This document shows, in pieces, positions 40,199 to 49,238 of a DNA stretch of 64,000 bases. The position numbers were made by a program, and so were the translations under genes. The notes under the pieces are model-generated. The model did no database searches. It worked only from the letters and a program-made list of their open reading frames with translations, and was not told the DNA's origin. How positions within the stretch are numbered: the stretch's first letter is position 1; every line of letters begins with the position of its first letter. The stretch is from Agromyces bauzanensis (lineage in GTDB: Bacteria > Actinomycetota > Actinomycetes > Actinomycetales > Microbacteriaceae): positions 40,782 to 104,781 of the forward strand of contig NZ_BMMD01000014.1 in NCBI RefSeq assembly GCF_014645655.1, given 5' to 3'.

Positions 40199-41095
40199 TC
40201 ACCCGACGGGTGCGGCTGTCGCGGCCGACGCGGCATCCGCCTCGGCGTCGAGCTCCGCCAGGCGCCGCGCCTCGTCGAGGTGCGCCTGCACCTGGTGGCG
40301 GTTCGGGAGCAGCAGGCTCGCGACGGCCGCGATCGCGAGCCCGGCGACCGACACCGGCACCGACGCCTGCAACGCCTCGAGCACATGCTCGCGGCTCCAG
40401 TCGTCGCCGAGGATCGCGAACACCCAGAGCACCCCCGCCGCGAGGAGCGCGGAGCCGGCCGTCACGAGATACTTGCCGATGCGCGGGACGAGCGGGATGA
40501 CCGCGCCCGTGCCGACGAGCGCGCCGAGGCTGAAGGCGAGCAGGTTGAGGCCGAACCCGAGCGCAGCCTGCAGGTAGATGATGAACGGCAGGGTGAACGC
40601 GTTGAGTGCGCCCTGGAAGGCGGCCTGCGTGACAATGCCCGCCGAGAACCCGCGGTCGGCGAAAAGCGGCATCGGCAGCAGCGCCGAGCCGTCGCGCCGC
40701 ATCCGCCGGCGCTCGTAGGCGACGAACGCGACCAGCAGCACGGCGCCGGCGACGACGGGCTACCAGACGATGCCCACCGGGATGTTGATGAGGAACACCG
40801 TGCGCCACCCGAGACCCCAGAGGTCGGCGTCGACGAGCCAGCCGCCGAGCACGGGACCCGCGACCGCGGCGAGGCTGGCCACGCCACCGATGAGGCCGTA
40901 CATCGGGGCGCGCTCGCGCGGGGTGAAGAGCGCCTGGGCGGACGCGAGAAGCTGCGGCACCATGAGGGCGGCGAAGAGCCCCTGTGCGACGCGGGTGACG
41001 ACGAGCACATCGCCCGACCACGCGAACGCGGCCGCGGCGGAGGCCATCGTGCGCTGAAGCATCCGCTCGAGGGATCCGGCCACTCGCCCGCCCCG
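40199..41095 (-). pseudogene. Inactivated MFS (DHA2-type) drug exporter
   Basis: Read on the minus strand: the first ~60-80 residues with TM1-2 are missing. Recognisable sequence starts near ~41060 with ASAAAAFAWSGDVLVVTRVA then QGLFAALMVPQLLAS, and LGWRTVFLINIPVGIVW, then an in-frame TAG (~40757-40759). The same frame continues with VLLVAFVAYERRRMRRDGSA and ALLPMPLFADRGF to a normal end at 40199. About 50 residues normally found at the TAG position are also absent. Truncation, internal deletion and a stop together mark it as dead. It converges on menE, 7 bp apart. Confidence 0.85.
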
Positions 41096-41118
41096 GACGG
41101 GCTGACTAGCATGTCGGT

Positions 41119-42108
41119 GTGGCACGTCCGAAACCCCAGCGCATGAACCCCGACGACGTCCGCGCGCACGCGCACCGCAGGTCGGGCAACCCCGCCAGGC
41201 GCACCGCCGCTCCGGCCGCCGTGCGTGGCCCCGCCACCGCCGCCGACTGGGTGGCGGGCGCACGACTGCGCACGCTGCCCCTCGCGATCGCGCCGGTCGC
41301 GCTCGGCACGGGTGCGGGAGTCGTCGCCATCCCCGACGGGCCGTGGCATCCGGCTCGCGCGCTGCTCGCGCTCGTCGTCGCGCTCGCGCTGCAGATCGCG
41401 GTGAACTACGCCAACGACTACTCCGACGGCGTGCGCGGCACCGACGACCACCGCGTCGGCCCGGCGCGGCTCACCGGATCGGGCGCTGCGAAACCGAGGC
41501 ACGTGCTGGCGGTCGCGCTGAGCTTCTTCGCGCTCGCCGCGATCGCCGGGCTCGCGCTCACCATCGTGACCGGGCAGTGGTGGATGCTCGCCGTCGGCGC
41601 CGTGGCGATCGTCGCCGCCTGGTTCTACACGGGGGGCAGGCGGCCATACGGGTACTACGGCCTCGGCGAGCTCTTCGTGTTCGTGTTCTTCGGGCTCGTG
41701 GCGACCGCCGGGTCGGCGTACGTGCAGGCGCTCACGGTGAACACTGAGGCGTGGCTCGGCGGCGTCGGCGTCGGGCTCCTCGCGTGCGCCGTGCTCATGG
41801 CCAACAACCTGCGCGACGTCGACCAGGATCGGACGGCCGGCAAGCGCACGCTCGCCGTGCTGGTCGGGCCGCTCGCGGGGCGCATCCTGTTCACGGTGTT
41901 CATGCTCGTGCCGTTCGGGATCACCGGGTTCTTCGCGCTGCTCTACCCGGCGGCACTGCTCGTGCTGTTCGCGCTGTTCCTCGCGGTGCCGGCCTGCGTC
42001 ATCGTGCTCTGGGCGAGGTCCGCGCGCGAACTGCTGCTCGCGCTCCAGCTCGCGAGCATCACGGCCCTGTCGTACGGGGTCGGGCTGGGACTCGTGTTCG
42101 CTCTCTGA
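41119..42108 (+). CDS. menA: 1,4-Dihydroxy-2-naphthoate polyprenyltransferase
   Basis: Attaches the polyprenyl tail to DHNA, releasing CO2; integral membrane UbiA family. 329 residues, about nine membrane segments. Prenyl-diphosphate motifs: NYANDYSDGVRGTDD (first Asp-rich) and NNLRDVDQDRTAGKRTLAV (second). The start is GTG at 41119, 6 nt after TAGCAT (41107-41112), preferred over the ATG at 41143, which has no -10 or SD in place. Confidence 0.95.
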   Translation: MARPKPQRMNPDDVRAHAHRRSGNPARRTAAPAAVRGPATAADWVAGARLRTLPLAIAPVALGTGAGVVAIPDGPWHPARALLALVVALALQIAVNYANDYSDGVRGTDDHRVGPARLTGSGAAKPRHVLAVALSFFALAAIAGLALTIVTGQWWMLAVGAVAIVAAWFYTGGRRPYGYYGLGELFVFVFFGLVATAGSAYVQALTVNTEAWLGGVGVGLLACAVLMANNLRDVDQDRTAGKRTLAVLVGPLAGRILFTVFMLVPFGITGFFALLYPAALLVLFALFLAVPACVIVLWARSARELLLALQLASITALSYGVGLGLVFAL

Positions 42109-42118
42109 CCGGCGGATC

Positions 42119-42412
42119 TCAACCCGCGGGGGTATCGCGGCGATCGGGAGCGGACGCGTCGACCGCGGCATCCTCGACCTCGTCGTCGACGTGCACGGCC
42201 GGAGACTCGCGGTGGCGGGCAGCGTACAGGTCGCTCGCGATCGACTCGCGCTGGCGACGCAGGAAGATGAGCGACGCGCTGAACCCGAACGCGGCGGCGA
42301 CGGCGGCGGACACCCACGGATTCACGCCCGCGATGAGGAGCACGGCGAGCGGCACGGCGAACAGCAGGATGCGCAACGCGGTGTACCAGATCCAGACGGG
42401 CACGGACTTCAC
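42119..42412 (-). CDS. DUF4229-type small membrane protein
   Basis: 97 residues: two close membrane segments (WIWYTALRILLFAVPLAVLL and VNPWVSAAVAAAFGFSASLI) followed by an RRQRES basic turn and an acidic C-terminal tail. The start is set at GTG 42412 because TACACT lies 6 nt away on the minus strand (42424-42419). The protein family occurs beside menaquinone genes in actinobacteria; function unknown. Converges on menA with a 10-bp gap. Confidence 0.7.
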   Translation of the reverse strand: MKSVPVWIWYTALRILLFAVPLAVLLIAGVNPWVSAAVAAAFGFSASLIFLRRQRESIASDLYAARHRESPAVHVDDEVEDAAVDASAPDRRDTPAG

Positions 42413-42486
42413 CCTCACAGTGTAGGTCGGCTTCCCCTGAGTACTCTCACAGCCGCGGACCGGGCGGACGCGCCTAGACTGGGACA

Positions 42487-42924
42487 ATGGCCCGGCTGCT
42501 CTTCGGACTCGGCGTCGCCGCCGTGATCTTCACGATCTACGCCGTCGCCGACTGTGCGTTCTTCGACCGCACGCGCATCCGTGGCCTGCGTCGCGGCTGG
42601 TGGATCGTCGTCATCCTGTTCGTTCCGATCATCGGCGGCGTGCTCTGGTTCCTCATCGGCCGCGGCCGCATCGACCGGGTCGGATCGTGGGGCAGCCGCA
42701 CGGTCGCCCCAGACGACGATGCGCAGTTCCTGCGCCACCTTCGAGAGGATGCCGCGCAGGACGAGCGAATCCGTCGCATGGAGCAGGAGCTCGCCGAGCT
42801 CGACGCCGACGAGGAGCCGCGGTTCGGCGACGCCGCCGGTACGAGCAAGGGCGAGGAGCGCAAGCGCCCCGACGCCCCCGACGCCCCCGGCGAGACGGGA
42901 CCGGCCGGACGACCGAATGGCTGA
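42487..42924 (+). CDS. PLDc_N-domain membrane protein
   Basis: 145 residues. Two N-terminal membrane segments with the PLDc_N pattern ([44 protein letters not shown]), then a charged cytoplasmic tail (~65-145) with a short coiled-coil ([20 protein letters not shown]). TAGACT (42475-42480) is 6 nt before the ATG. It overlaps menD by 8 bp, so translation is coupled; a role in anchoring or regulating menaquinone enzymes is only inference. Confidence 0.8.
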   Translation: MARLLFGLGVAAVIFTIYAVADCAFFDRTRIRGLRRGWWIVVILFVPIIGGVLWFLIGRGRIDRVGSWGSRTVAPDDDAQFLRHLREDAAQDERIRRMEQELAELDADEEPRFGDAAGTSKGEERKRPDAPDAPGETGPAGRPNG

Positions 42925-44776
42925 TCCGGAGCCCCGAACGGCGCCCGACGCCCGACGGAGCCCCGCGAGCGACGCCGCGATGGCGCTCCTCCGCGCCTTC
43001 GTCGAGTCCGGCGTGCGCGATGTCGTCGTCGCACCCGGTTCGCGATCGCAGGCGCTCGCGCTCGCCGCGGCCGAGCTCGAGCGGGTGGGCGCGATCCGCC
43101 TGCACGTGCGCATCGACGAGCGGGGCGCGGCGTTCCTCGCGCTCGGCACGGCCGTCGAGTCCGGCCGGCCGGCGGTCGTGGTGACCACGTCCGGCACCGC
43201 CGTCGCCAACCTGCACCCCGCCGTGCTCGAGGCGCACCATTCGGGTGTGCCGCTGATCGTGTGCACGGCCGACCGTCCGGCGGAGCTCCGGGGCATCCGC
43301 TCGAACCAGACCACCATGCAACCCGGCATCTTCGCGGGGGCGCTGCGGCTCGATCGCGACATCGGCGCACCCGAGGGCGATCCGGGAGAGACGGATGCCG
43401 CGGCGCGCCTCGCCCGCGACGCCGTCGCCGCGGCACTCGGTCGCGACGCCGCCGGCGACGCCGTGCCGCAGCCCGGTCCCGGTCCCGTGCACCTCAACCT
43501 GCAGTACCGCGAGCCGCTGTCGGCCGTCATCACGCTGGACGGCTCGCCGGTGGCGACGGAGCTCGAGACGCGTCCGGCTGCGCCGGGCGCTCCTCGATCC
43601 GCGGGGGCTGTGCACTCCGCGGCGGCACTCATCGAGCCCGGCCCGCGCACGGTCGTCGTCGCGGGCGCTGGCGCCGGCCCGGCCGCAGAGGAGTTCGCAC
43701 GCGACGGCGGCTGGCCGCTCATCGCCGAGGTCACGAGCGGCGCCCACTTCGGGCCCAACCTCGTGGTGGCCTACCGGGAGCTCTTGCGCGAGCCCGGCTT
43801 CGGCGACCTCGTCGAGCGCGTCGTCGTATTCGGGCATCCGACGCTCTCGCGTGAGGTTCCCGCGCTCGTGCAGCGCGACGACGTGGAGACCATCGTCGTG
43901 GCACCGTCGGGCATCGAGTGGTTCAATCCCGGGCGCCGCGTCCGCCGCTTCGAGCGCGCGGTGCACACCGACCGGCACCCGCAGACGGCCGAGGAACGTG
44001 CCTGGGTCGGCCGCTGGGTGCACGCGAGCCGGGCGCTCGTGGCCGCGGGGCTTCCGCCCGCGGCATCCGTGCACAGCGGAGTCGACGAGACCGGACACGT
44101 CTCCGACTTCGCCGCGCAGCGCGAGTACCTGCGCGCCCAGCTCGCGGCCGTGCGTGCCCCGGTGAACCGCCGCATGCTCGTCGACGCGGTGTGGGCGGCG
44201 ACGTGGCCGCACGACCGGCTCGTGTTCGGCGCGTCCAGGCTCATCCGCGACGCCGACCGCGCCGTGCCCGGCCGGCGCATCACTGCGCACGCGAATCGCG
44301 GCCTCGCGGGCATCGACGGCACCATCGCCACGGCGCTCGGCATCGCGATCGCAAGCCAGTCGCCCGCTCCCGGCGAGCACGGCGCGGCGGAGGGTGCGGT
44401 GCAGGCGGCGGCGGATGCCCCGGCGCCCGCGAACCCGGCGCGCGCCGGCGTCACCCGCGCCCTGGTCGGCGACCTCACGCTGCTCCACGACATCGGGTCG
44501 CTCCTCATCGGTGACGGCGAGGCGCGGCCGAGGATCCAGGTCATCGTGGGCAACGACGGCGGCGGCACGATCTTCGACGCGCTCGAGGTCGCGGGCTCTG
44601 CGTCGCCCGAGGCCTTCGATCGGGTGCAGTTCACGCCGCAGCACGTGGACTTCGCCGCACTCGCGCAGGCCTACGGCTGGGGCTGTGCACGCGCCGCGAC
44701 GCGGGGCGAGCTCGACGAGGCGCTGGGCACCGCTGTCACAGGGCCGACGATCGTCGAGGTCGCGCTCGCCCGCTGA
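42917..44776 (+). CDS. menD: 2-Succinyl-5-enolpyruvyl-6-hydroxy-3-cyclohexene-1-carboxylate synthase
   Basis: ThDP enzyme adding succinic semialdehyde to isochorismate. 619 residues. Seen: [15 protein letters not shown] and [13 protein letters not shown] (catalytic Glu), [45 protein letters not shown] and the ThDP/Mg loop [19 protein letters not shown] at 42917 overlaps the PLDc_N gene. It is a little longer than the common ~560-580 residues because of Ala/Pro-rich loops (e.g. around 44385-44450). Confidence 0.95.
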   Translation: MADPEPRTAPDARRSPASDAAMALLRAFVESGVRDVVVAPGSRSQALALAAAELERVGAIRLHVRIDERGAAFLALGTAVESGRPAVVVTTSGTAVANLHPAVLEAHHSGVPLIVCTADRPAELRGIRSNQTTMQPGIFAGALRLDRDIGAPEGDPGETDAAARLARDAVAAALGRDAAGDAVPQPGPGPVHLNLQYREPLSAVITLDGSPVATELETRPAAPGAPRSAGAVHSAAALIEPGPRTVVVAGAGAGPAAEEFARDGGWPLIAEVTSGAHFGPNLVVAYRELLREPGFGDLVERVVVFGHPTLSREVPALVQRDDVETIVVAPSGIEWFNPGRRVRRFERAVHTDRHPQTAEERAWVGRWVHASRALVAAGLPPAASVHSGVDETGHVSDFAAQREYLRAQLAAVRAPVNRRMLVDAVWAATWPHDRLVFGASRLIRDADRAVPGRRITAHANRGLAGIDGTIATALGIAIASQSPAPGEHGAAEGAVQAAADAPAPANPARAGVTRALVGDLTLLHDIGSLLIGDGEARPRIQVIVGNDGGGTIFDALEVAGSASPEAFDRVQFTPQHVDFAALAQAYGWGCARAATRGELDEALGTAVTGPTIVEVALAR

Positions 44777-44779
44777 CAC

Positions 44780-44819
44780 CCGGTGGTCGAGTAGCGGGCG
44801 CAGCAAGCGTATCGAGATC
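44780..44819. repeat. Dispersed GGTGGTCGAGTAG repeat copy after menD
   Basis: CCGGTGGTCGAGTAGCGGGC then GCAGCAAGCGTATCGAGATC, directly after the menD stop codon. Confidence 0.85.
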
Positions 44820-44904
44820 ACGGGCCAGGCCCAATACGCCGCTCGACCACCGATCCGCGCGGCATTGACGCGGGGCGGGGGCGTTCGGACAGGATGGGGG
44901 AGCG

Positions 44905-45810
44905 GTGAGCGCCGCCGCGACCACGCGGCGGGTCCGCGAGGAGGGGGGCACCGTGGGTCTCGAGACATACTGGGCGACGGATCCGTCGGAGGTGCTGCGG
45001 GTACGGCAGGGGTTCACGCTCGCCGATGTCGACACGCGGAGCACTCCCGGCTTCGAGGGTGACAAGGCCGCTGCCGAGACCTCACTCGCCGAAGGCGCCG
45101 TCATCCTCGCAGAATTGCAGGAGAAGCTGTTCGCGGGCAACCAGATGGGCGACGATCCGCGGCGCGTCCTCCTCGTGTTGCAGGCCATGGACACCGCAGG
45201 CAAGGGCGGGATCGTCAAGCACGTGATGGGCGCCGTCGACCCGCAGGGCGTGCAGCTCGCGACGTTCAAGAAGCCCACGGAGGAGGAACTCGCACGGGAC
45301 TTCCTCTGGCGCATCCGCAAGCGCGTGCCCGATGCGGGCATGATCGGCGTCTTCGACCGTTCGCACTACGAGGACGTGCTCATCGGCAAGGTGCGCGAGC
45401 TCGCGTCGCCCGAGGAGATCGAGCGTCGCTACGACGCGATCAACGAGTTCGAGGCCGAGCTCGCTTCATCCGGAACCACCATCATCAAGGTCATGCTGCA
45501 CATCTCGATGGACGAGCAGAAGGAACGCCTGCTTGACCGCCTCGAGCGGCCCGACAAGCACTGGAAGTTCAACCCCGGCGACATCGACGAGCGGCTGCTC
45601 GCGCCCATGTACCGCGAGGCATACCAGGCCGTCTTCGAGCGCACGACCACGCCGCACTCGCCGTGGTACGTGATCCCCGCCGACCGCAAGTGGTACGCAC
45701 GGCTCGCCGTGCAACACCTGCTCATCGAGGCGCTCGAAGCGATGCGGCTCGACTGGCCGATGGCCGCCTTCGACGTCGAGGCCGAGAAGGCACGGCTCCA
45801 GGCGAGCTGA
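44905..45810 (+). CDS. Polyphosphate kinase 2 family protein
   Basis: 301 residues. Walker A in LQAMDTAGKGGIVKHVM, Walker B/lid region in IGVFDRSHYEDVLIGKV, and HISMDEQKERLLDRLERPDKHWKFN, typical of PPK2 enzymes that transfer phosphate between polyphosphate and nucleoside mono- or diphosphates. Single PPK2 domain; the subclass cannot be fixed by eye. The start GTG at 44905 has GGGGGAG as SD. The first ~35 residues are less conserved. Confidence 0.9.
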   Translation: MSAAATTRRVREEGGTVGLETYWATDPSEVLRVRQGFTLADVDTRSTPGFEGDKAAAETSLAEGAVILAELQEKLFAGNQMGDDPRRVLLVLQAMDTAGKGGIVKHVMGAVDPQGVQLATFKKPTEEELARDFLWRIRKRVPDAGMIGVFDRSHYEDVLIGKVRELASPEEIERRYDAINEFEAELASSGTTIIKVMLHISMDEQKERLLDRLERPDKHWKFNPGDIDERLLAPMYREAYQAVFERTTTPHSPWYVIPADRKWYARLAVQHLLIEALEAMRLDWPMAAFDVEAEKARLQAS

Positions 45811-45826
45811 GGACGCCGCCGGCCGC

Positions 45827-45844
45827 GGAGGCTGGCGCGCCTCC
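45827..45844. terminator. Hairpin between convergent PPK2 and menF genes
   Basis: GGAGGC-tggcgc-GCCTCC, a 6-bp stem in the 54-bp gap between two converging genes, usable in both directions. No T-run. Confidence 0.5.
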
Positions 45845-45864
45845 TCAACCCGCGGAGTCGCGCG

Positions 45865-47181
45865 CTACTCGACCCGCGGTGAGGGCGGCGATGCCTCGAA
45901 CGCCTCGACGATCGGCCTGAACTTGATGGTCGACTCGGCCAGCTCGTCGGCGGGCACCGAATCATGCACGATGCCGCATCCGGCATATGCCGCCACCGTG
46001 CCGTCGGCGTCGACCTGCGCGCACCGCAGCGCGATGGCCCATTCGCCGTCACCGTCGCCGTCGATCCAGCCGACCGGTCCGGCATAGCGCCCGCGGTCGA
46101 ATCCCTCGAGCTCGGCGAGCGTGCGCAGGGCCACGCGGCGGGGGGTGCCGGCCACGGCGGCGGTCGGGTGAACCGCCTGCACGAGGTCGAGCGAGCTCGA
46201 CCCGTCGCCGAGCGTGCCCTTGAGGTCGGTGGCGAGGTGCCACAGGTTTGGAAGTTGCAGGGTGAACGGCTCGGGGCTCGCGTCGAGCCGTGCGGTGTGC
46301 GGCGCGAGCCGGTTCACGGCGCTCGACACGGCCAAGGCGTGCTCGGCCAGGTCCTTCGCCGACGACGCCAGCGCGGCGGCCCGTTCGCGGTCGGATGCCT
46401 CGCCCGCACCCCGCGACGTCGTGCCCGCGAGTACGCGCGACGAGACGGTGCCGTGGTCGACGCGCACGAGCGTCTCGGGGCTCGCGCCGATGAGTCCGTC
46501 GACCGCGAACACCCAGGTGTCGGGGTAGTCCTCGGCAAGTCGGTTGATGACCGCGCGCAGGCCGTCCTCCTCGTGCAGTTCGCCCACGAGCTGCCGGGCG
46601 AGCACGACCTTCTGGAGCTCGCCGGCGTCGATCCGGCGCACGGCCTCGGCCACGGCCGCCTCGTATGCCTCGGGCGGCACGGCGCCCGGCGTGAACGTCA
46701 CGCGCGGCACCCGGCGCTTGGGCGACGGCTCGGGGATCTCGAGGGCGACGGATGCCGCGGCCTCCGCTGCCCCCTCGTCGCCCGACGCGAGCGCGATACG
46801 CGTCACCCACGCCCGCCCCTCGCGGCGGCCGAGCACGAGCTCGGGCACCACCAGCACGCTCGTCGCGGCGGAATCGTCGGCGAACGCGAACGCGCCGAAC
46901 GCCACGAGTCCCGTGCCGGGCAGGCCCACGCGGTCGTCGACGTCGGCGTCCGCGGCGAGCGACCGCCAGGCGGCCGCGGCGTCCTCGATGCGAGTCCGCC
47001 CGCTCGTCTCGATGCGGATCGCCTCGCCGAGGCCCACGACGCCCTCGCCGCGCCGCATCCAGAGCAGCGGTTGCCGCGGGTCGGCGCGCGGGATGAGGGG
47101 CGCGAGCTCGTCGACCGGTTCGGTGCGCACGACGAGCCGCGTGCGAGCGGTGTGCGACGCCGAGGCATCCGTGTGGTTCAC
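45865..47181 (-). CDS. menF: Isochorismate synthase
   Basis: Chorismate to isochorismate, the entry step of menaquinone synthesis. 438 residues, chorismate-binding fold: AGELQKVVLARQL, DGLIGASPETLVRV, LAGTTSRGAGEASDRERAAAL, VQAVHPTAAVAGTPR, GRYAGPVGWIDGDGDGEWAIALRCA and AGCGIVHDSVPADELAES. The start is GTG at 47181, 6 nt from TAGGCT on the minus strand (47193-47188). Opposite in orientation to menD. Confidence 0.94.
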   Translation of the reverse strand: MNHTDASASHTARTRLVVRTEPVDELAPLIPRADPRQPLLWMRRGEGVVGLGEAIRIETSGRTRIEDAAAAWRSLAADADVDDRVGLPGTGLVAFGAFAFADDSAATSVLVVPELVLGRREGRAWVTRIALASGDEGAAEAAASVALEIPEPSPKRRVPRVTFTPGAVPPEAYEAAVAEAVRRIDAGELQKVVLARQLVGELHEEDGLRAVINRLAEDYPDTWVFAVDGLIGASPETLVRVDHGTVSSRVLAGTTSRGAGEASDRERAAALASSAKDLAEHALAVSSAVNRLAPHTARLDASPEPFTLQLPNLWHLATDLKGTLGDGSSSLDLVQAVHPTAAVAGTPRRVALRTLAELEGFDRGRYAGPVGWIDGDGDGEWAIALRCAQVDADGTVAAYAGCGIVHDSVPADELAESTIKFRPIVEAFEASPPSPRVE

Positions 47182-47208
47182 CGAACCAGCCTACGACCGC
47201 CCCGGAGT

Positions 47209-47243
47209 GGGTTGAGGAGCCGCGAAGCGGCGTCTCGAAACCC
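47209..47243. repeat. Hairpin-forming variant of the dispersed repeat
   Basis: GGGTTGAGGAGCCGCGAAGC continuing GGCGTCTCGAAACCC: outer arms GGGTT/AACCC and inner GCCGC-gaa-GCGGC pair. It sits between the menF start and the end of the DUF427 gene. Fragments GGGTTGAGGAG also occur at 49178-49188 (menG 3' end). Confidence 0.7.
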
Positions 47244-47249
47244 GCACCG

Positions 47250-47543
47250 TCAGGCCGCGAGTCGCTCCCGCACCTCGACGCCGTGCCAGAACGCGACGTA
47301 CCCGGCGATCTCGTGGGCGGCGATCGAGGGCGTCGGGTAGTGCCAGGCGGCGTTCGGGTTGCGCGCGCCGTCGACCTCGACGTGGAAGTAGCTGGCCGTG
47401 CCCTTCCAGTGGCACACGGTGTGGTTCTCGCTGGGGACGAAGTAGCGCTCGTCGATCGACTCGCGCGGGAAGTAGTGGTTGCCCTCGACGACGATCGTCT
47501 CGTCGGACTCTGCGATCACCGCACCGTTCCAGATGGCCTGCAT
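47250..47543 (-). CDS. DUF427 domain protein
   Basis: 97 residues, single DUF427 domain: MQAIWNGAVIAESDETIVVE, then GNHYFPRESIDERYFVPSENH and TVCHWKGTASYFHVEVDG, with conserved Trp/His/Lys of the family. Biochemical role not known. A strong SD (AGGAGG) is placed 5 nt before the ATG, unlike the leaderless neighbours. Confidence 0.9.
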   Translation of the reverse strand: MQAIWNGAVIAESDETIVVEGNHYFPRESIDERYFVPSENHTVCHWKGTASYFHVEVDGARNPNAAWHYPTPSIAAHEIAGYVAFWHGVEVRERLAA

Positions 47544-47660
47544 GGTTCCTCCTCGGCGGGCGGTGGGCCCGCGTAGTCGTTGCCATCAGTCAACGGATGG
47601 GGCCACGGTTTCATTCCCATGCAGACAACCCGAAGGGCATGATCGCGGAGGTTGCGAAGG

Positions 47661-48095
47661 TCATCGCGAGACCTGCGGCACCTCCCAGCGCAGGCCCGGG
47701 AAGCGCGCGAAGTCGCGGTCGAGCGTGACCCAGGTCGCATCGTGCTCGATCGCGATCGCCGCATGTGCGGCATCCGCAACCAGGTTGCCTCGCGCGTCGG
47801 CCTCGCGGCAGAGGCGCGAGAAGCTGTCCCAGTGCCGGGGGCCGGGCCCGACCTCGACGACGGCGGGGTTGCCCCGGAGCGCCTCGAGGTGCGCCAGCGC
47901 GTCGGCCAAGGTATCGGGTGTGTTGAAGATGCGTGCATGGGTCAGGACGCGCACCACACCCGCGCTGACGGGGGGCGTGAGGCCGAGCGGCTCGCCGTCG
48001 CTCAGCGTGCGCAGCAGCCACTGCCGAAGCTCGGCATGGCCTGCGGCATCGGCGCGGAACGCCCCGACGAGGACGTTGACGTCTGGAATCCTCAC
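47661..48095 (-). CDS. VapC-type PIN-domain toxin
   Basis: 144 residues. PIN fold: N-terminal MRIPDVNVLVGAFRADAAGH (first acidic site), central acids, and LVADAAHAAIAIEHDATWVTLDRDFARFPGL near the end (D-A-H-A ... D-x-D-F). Such toxins cleave tRNA or rRNA. GTG start at 48095 lies 1 bp after the vapB stop, so the pair is coupled. Confidence 0.9.
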   Translation of the reverse strand: MRIPDVNVLVGAFRADAAGHAELRQWLLRTLSDGEPLGLTPPVSAGVVRVLTHARIFNTPDTLADALAHLEALRGNPAVVEVGPGPRHWDSFSRLCREADARGNLVADAAHAAIAIEHDATWVTLDRDFARFPGLRWEVPQVSR

Positions 48096-48096
48096 G

Positions 48097-48363
48097 TCAA
48101 CGGAGCTTCTCGATCGGCAGGCCCTCGTCCATCAGGTCGAGCAGCGACGCATTGCTGGTGATGTCGACACCGGGCCGGACTCCGCCGCTGCCGGTAGCGG
48201 GCGCGAGATGCACCTCGACCGGATCCGACGATCGCCGATCACGCCGGGCGAGCTCCCGCCGCAGCGCTGTCTCGAGGAAGGAGGTGAACGTCGCGCTGTC
48301 CGCGCGGGCGCGGTCCTTCACCTGCCGGTACAGCTCGTCGGGAAGGATCACCGTTGTGCGCAT
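48097..48363 (-). CDS. VapB-type ribbon-helix-helix antitoxin
   Basis: 88 residues. N-terminal RHH motif MRTTVILPDELYRQVKDRAR (beta strand, then helices to ~45), and a C-terminal toxin-binding tail (SLLDLMDEGLPIEKLR). The start at 48363 is preferred over the in-frame ATG at 48375 because RHH proteins begin at the strand and TATGCT on the minus strand is 7 nt away. The operator palindromes at 48362-48399 overlap the start. Confidence 0.88.
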   Translation of the reverse strand: MRTTVILPDELYRQVKDRARADSATFTSFLETALRRELARRDRRSSDPVEVHLAPATGSGGVRPGVDITSNASLLDLMDEGLPIEKLR

Positions 48364-48399
48364 ATGCTCAAGCATATCCGACAACATGCGGATATGTTG
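48362..48399. promoter_or_regulatory. Nested palindromes at the vapBC promoter
   Basis: Three overlapping inverted repeats: ATATGCT-ca-AGCATAT (48362-48377), CATATCCG-n8-CGGATATG (48373-48396) and CAACAT-n6-ATGTTG (48382-48399). They cover the vapB start and its presumed -10 box and fit binding of several VapB dimers for autorepression. Confidence 0.75.
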
Positions 48400-48474
48400 G
48401 ACGGCACCGTCGAACGCCAGGAGGTGGTCGGTCCGATCCGCTTCGGCCGCGGCATCCGACCGTACACTCGGAGG

Positions 48475-49185
48475 ATGACGCGCGCAGACCACGGCAAGGA
48501 TCCGAGCCAGGTGTCGGCCATGTTCGACCGGGTCGCCGCCCGCTACGACCGCACCAACAACGTGCTCTCCGTGGGCAACGCACCGCTCTGGCGCGTGGCC
48601 ACCACCCGGGCGGTCGCGCCGAAGCCGGGGGAGCGGATCCTCGACGTCGCGGCGGGCACCGGCACCTCGAGCGCCAGCCTCGCGAAGTCCGGGGCATCCG
48701 TCGTCGCCGCCGACTTCTCACCGGGCATGATCGAGGTCGGCCGCCGCCGGCAGTCGGGCGTGCCGAACATGGTCTTCGTCGAGGCGGATGCCACGAAGCT
48801 GCCGTTCGGCGACGGGGAATTCGACGCCGTCACCGTCTCGTTCGGCCTGCGCAACGTGAACGAGCCCAAGAAGGCGCTCGCCGAGTTCTTCCGCGTGACC
48901 AAGCCCGGCGGGCGGCTCGTGGTGTGCGAGTTCTCGCACCCGCCGGTGGGGTTCGTGCGCGCCGGGTACCACGCGTACCAGCGCTACGTCATGCCGCCGC
49001 TCGTGCGGCTCTCGAGCTCGAACGACACCGCCTACGAGTACCTCAACGAGTCGATCGAGGCGTGGCCCGACCAGCGCACGCTCGCCGCGTGGCTGCGCGA
49101 GGCCGGCTGGGTCGACGTCGAGTGGCGCAACCTCACGATGGGCGTCGTGGCCCTGCACCGCGGGCGCAAGCCCGTCGCGGGTTGA
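48475..49185 (+). CDS. menG: Demethylmenaquinone methyltransferase
   Basis: Final C-methylation of demethylmenaquinone with SAM (UbiE/MenG family). 236 residues: VSAMFDRVAARYDRTNNVLS, SAM motif LDVAAGTGTSSASLA, DFSPGMIEVGR, ADATKLPFGDGEFDAVTVSF with GLRNVNEPKKAL. TACACT (48463-48468) is 6 nt before the ATG. Confidence 0.95.
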   Translation: MTRADHGKDPSQVSAMFDRVAARYDRTNNVLSVGNAPLWRVATTRAVAPKPGERILDVAAGTGTSSASLAKSGASVVAADFSPGMIEVGRRRQSGVPNMVFVEADATKLPFGDGEFDAVTVSFGLRNVNEPKKALAEFFRVTKPGGRLVVCEFSHPPVGFVRAGYHAYQRYVMPPLVRLSSSNDTAYEYLNESIEAWPDQRTLAAWLREAGWVDVEWRNLTMGVVALHRGRKPVAG

Positions 49186-49238
49186 GGAGCTCCGCAACCA
49201 GCGGATCGTGGAATGGCGGCACCGGTAGGCTGGAGGGT

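Noticed and set aside
40760..41263. 167-codon ORF as an independent membrane protein
   Set aside because: Its C-terminal part is the N-terminal half of an MFS exporter continuing in the same frame after an in-frame TAG; its first ~60 codons are shadow of menA's 5' end. Treated as part of one pseudogene.
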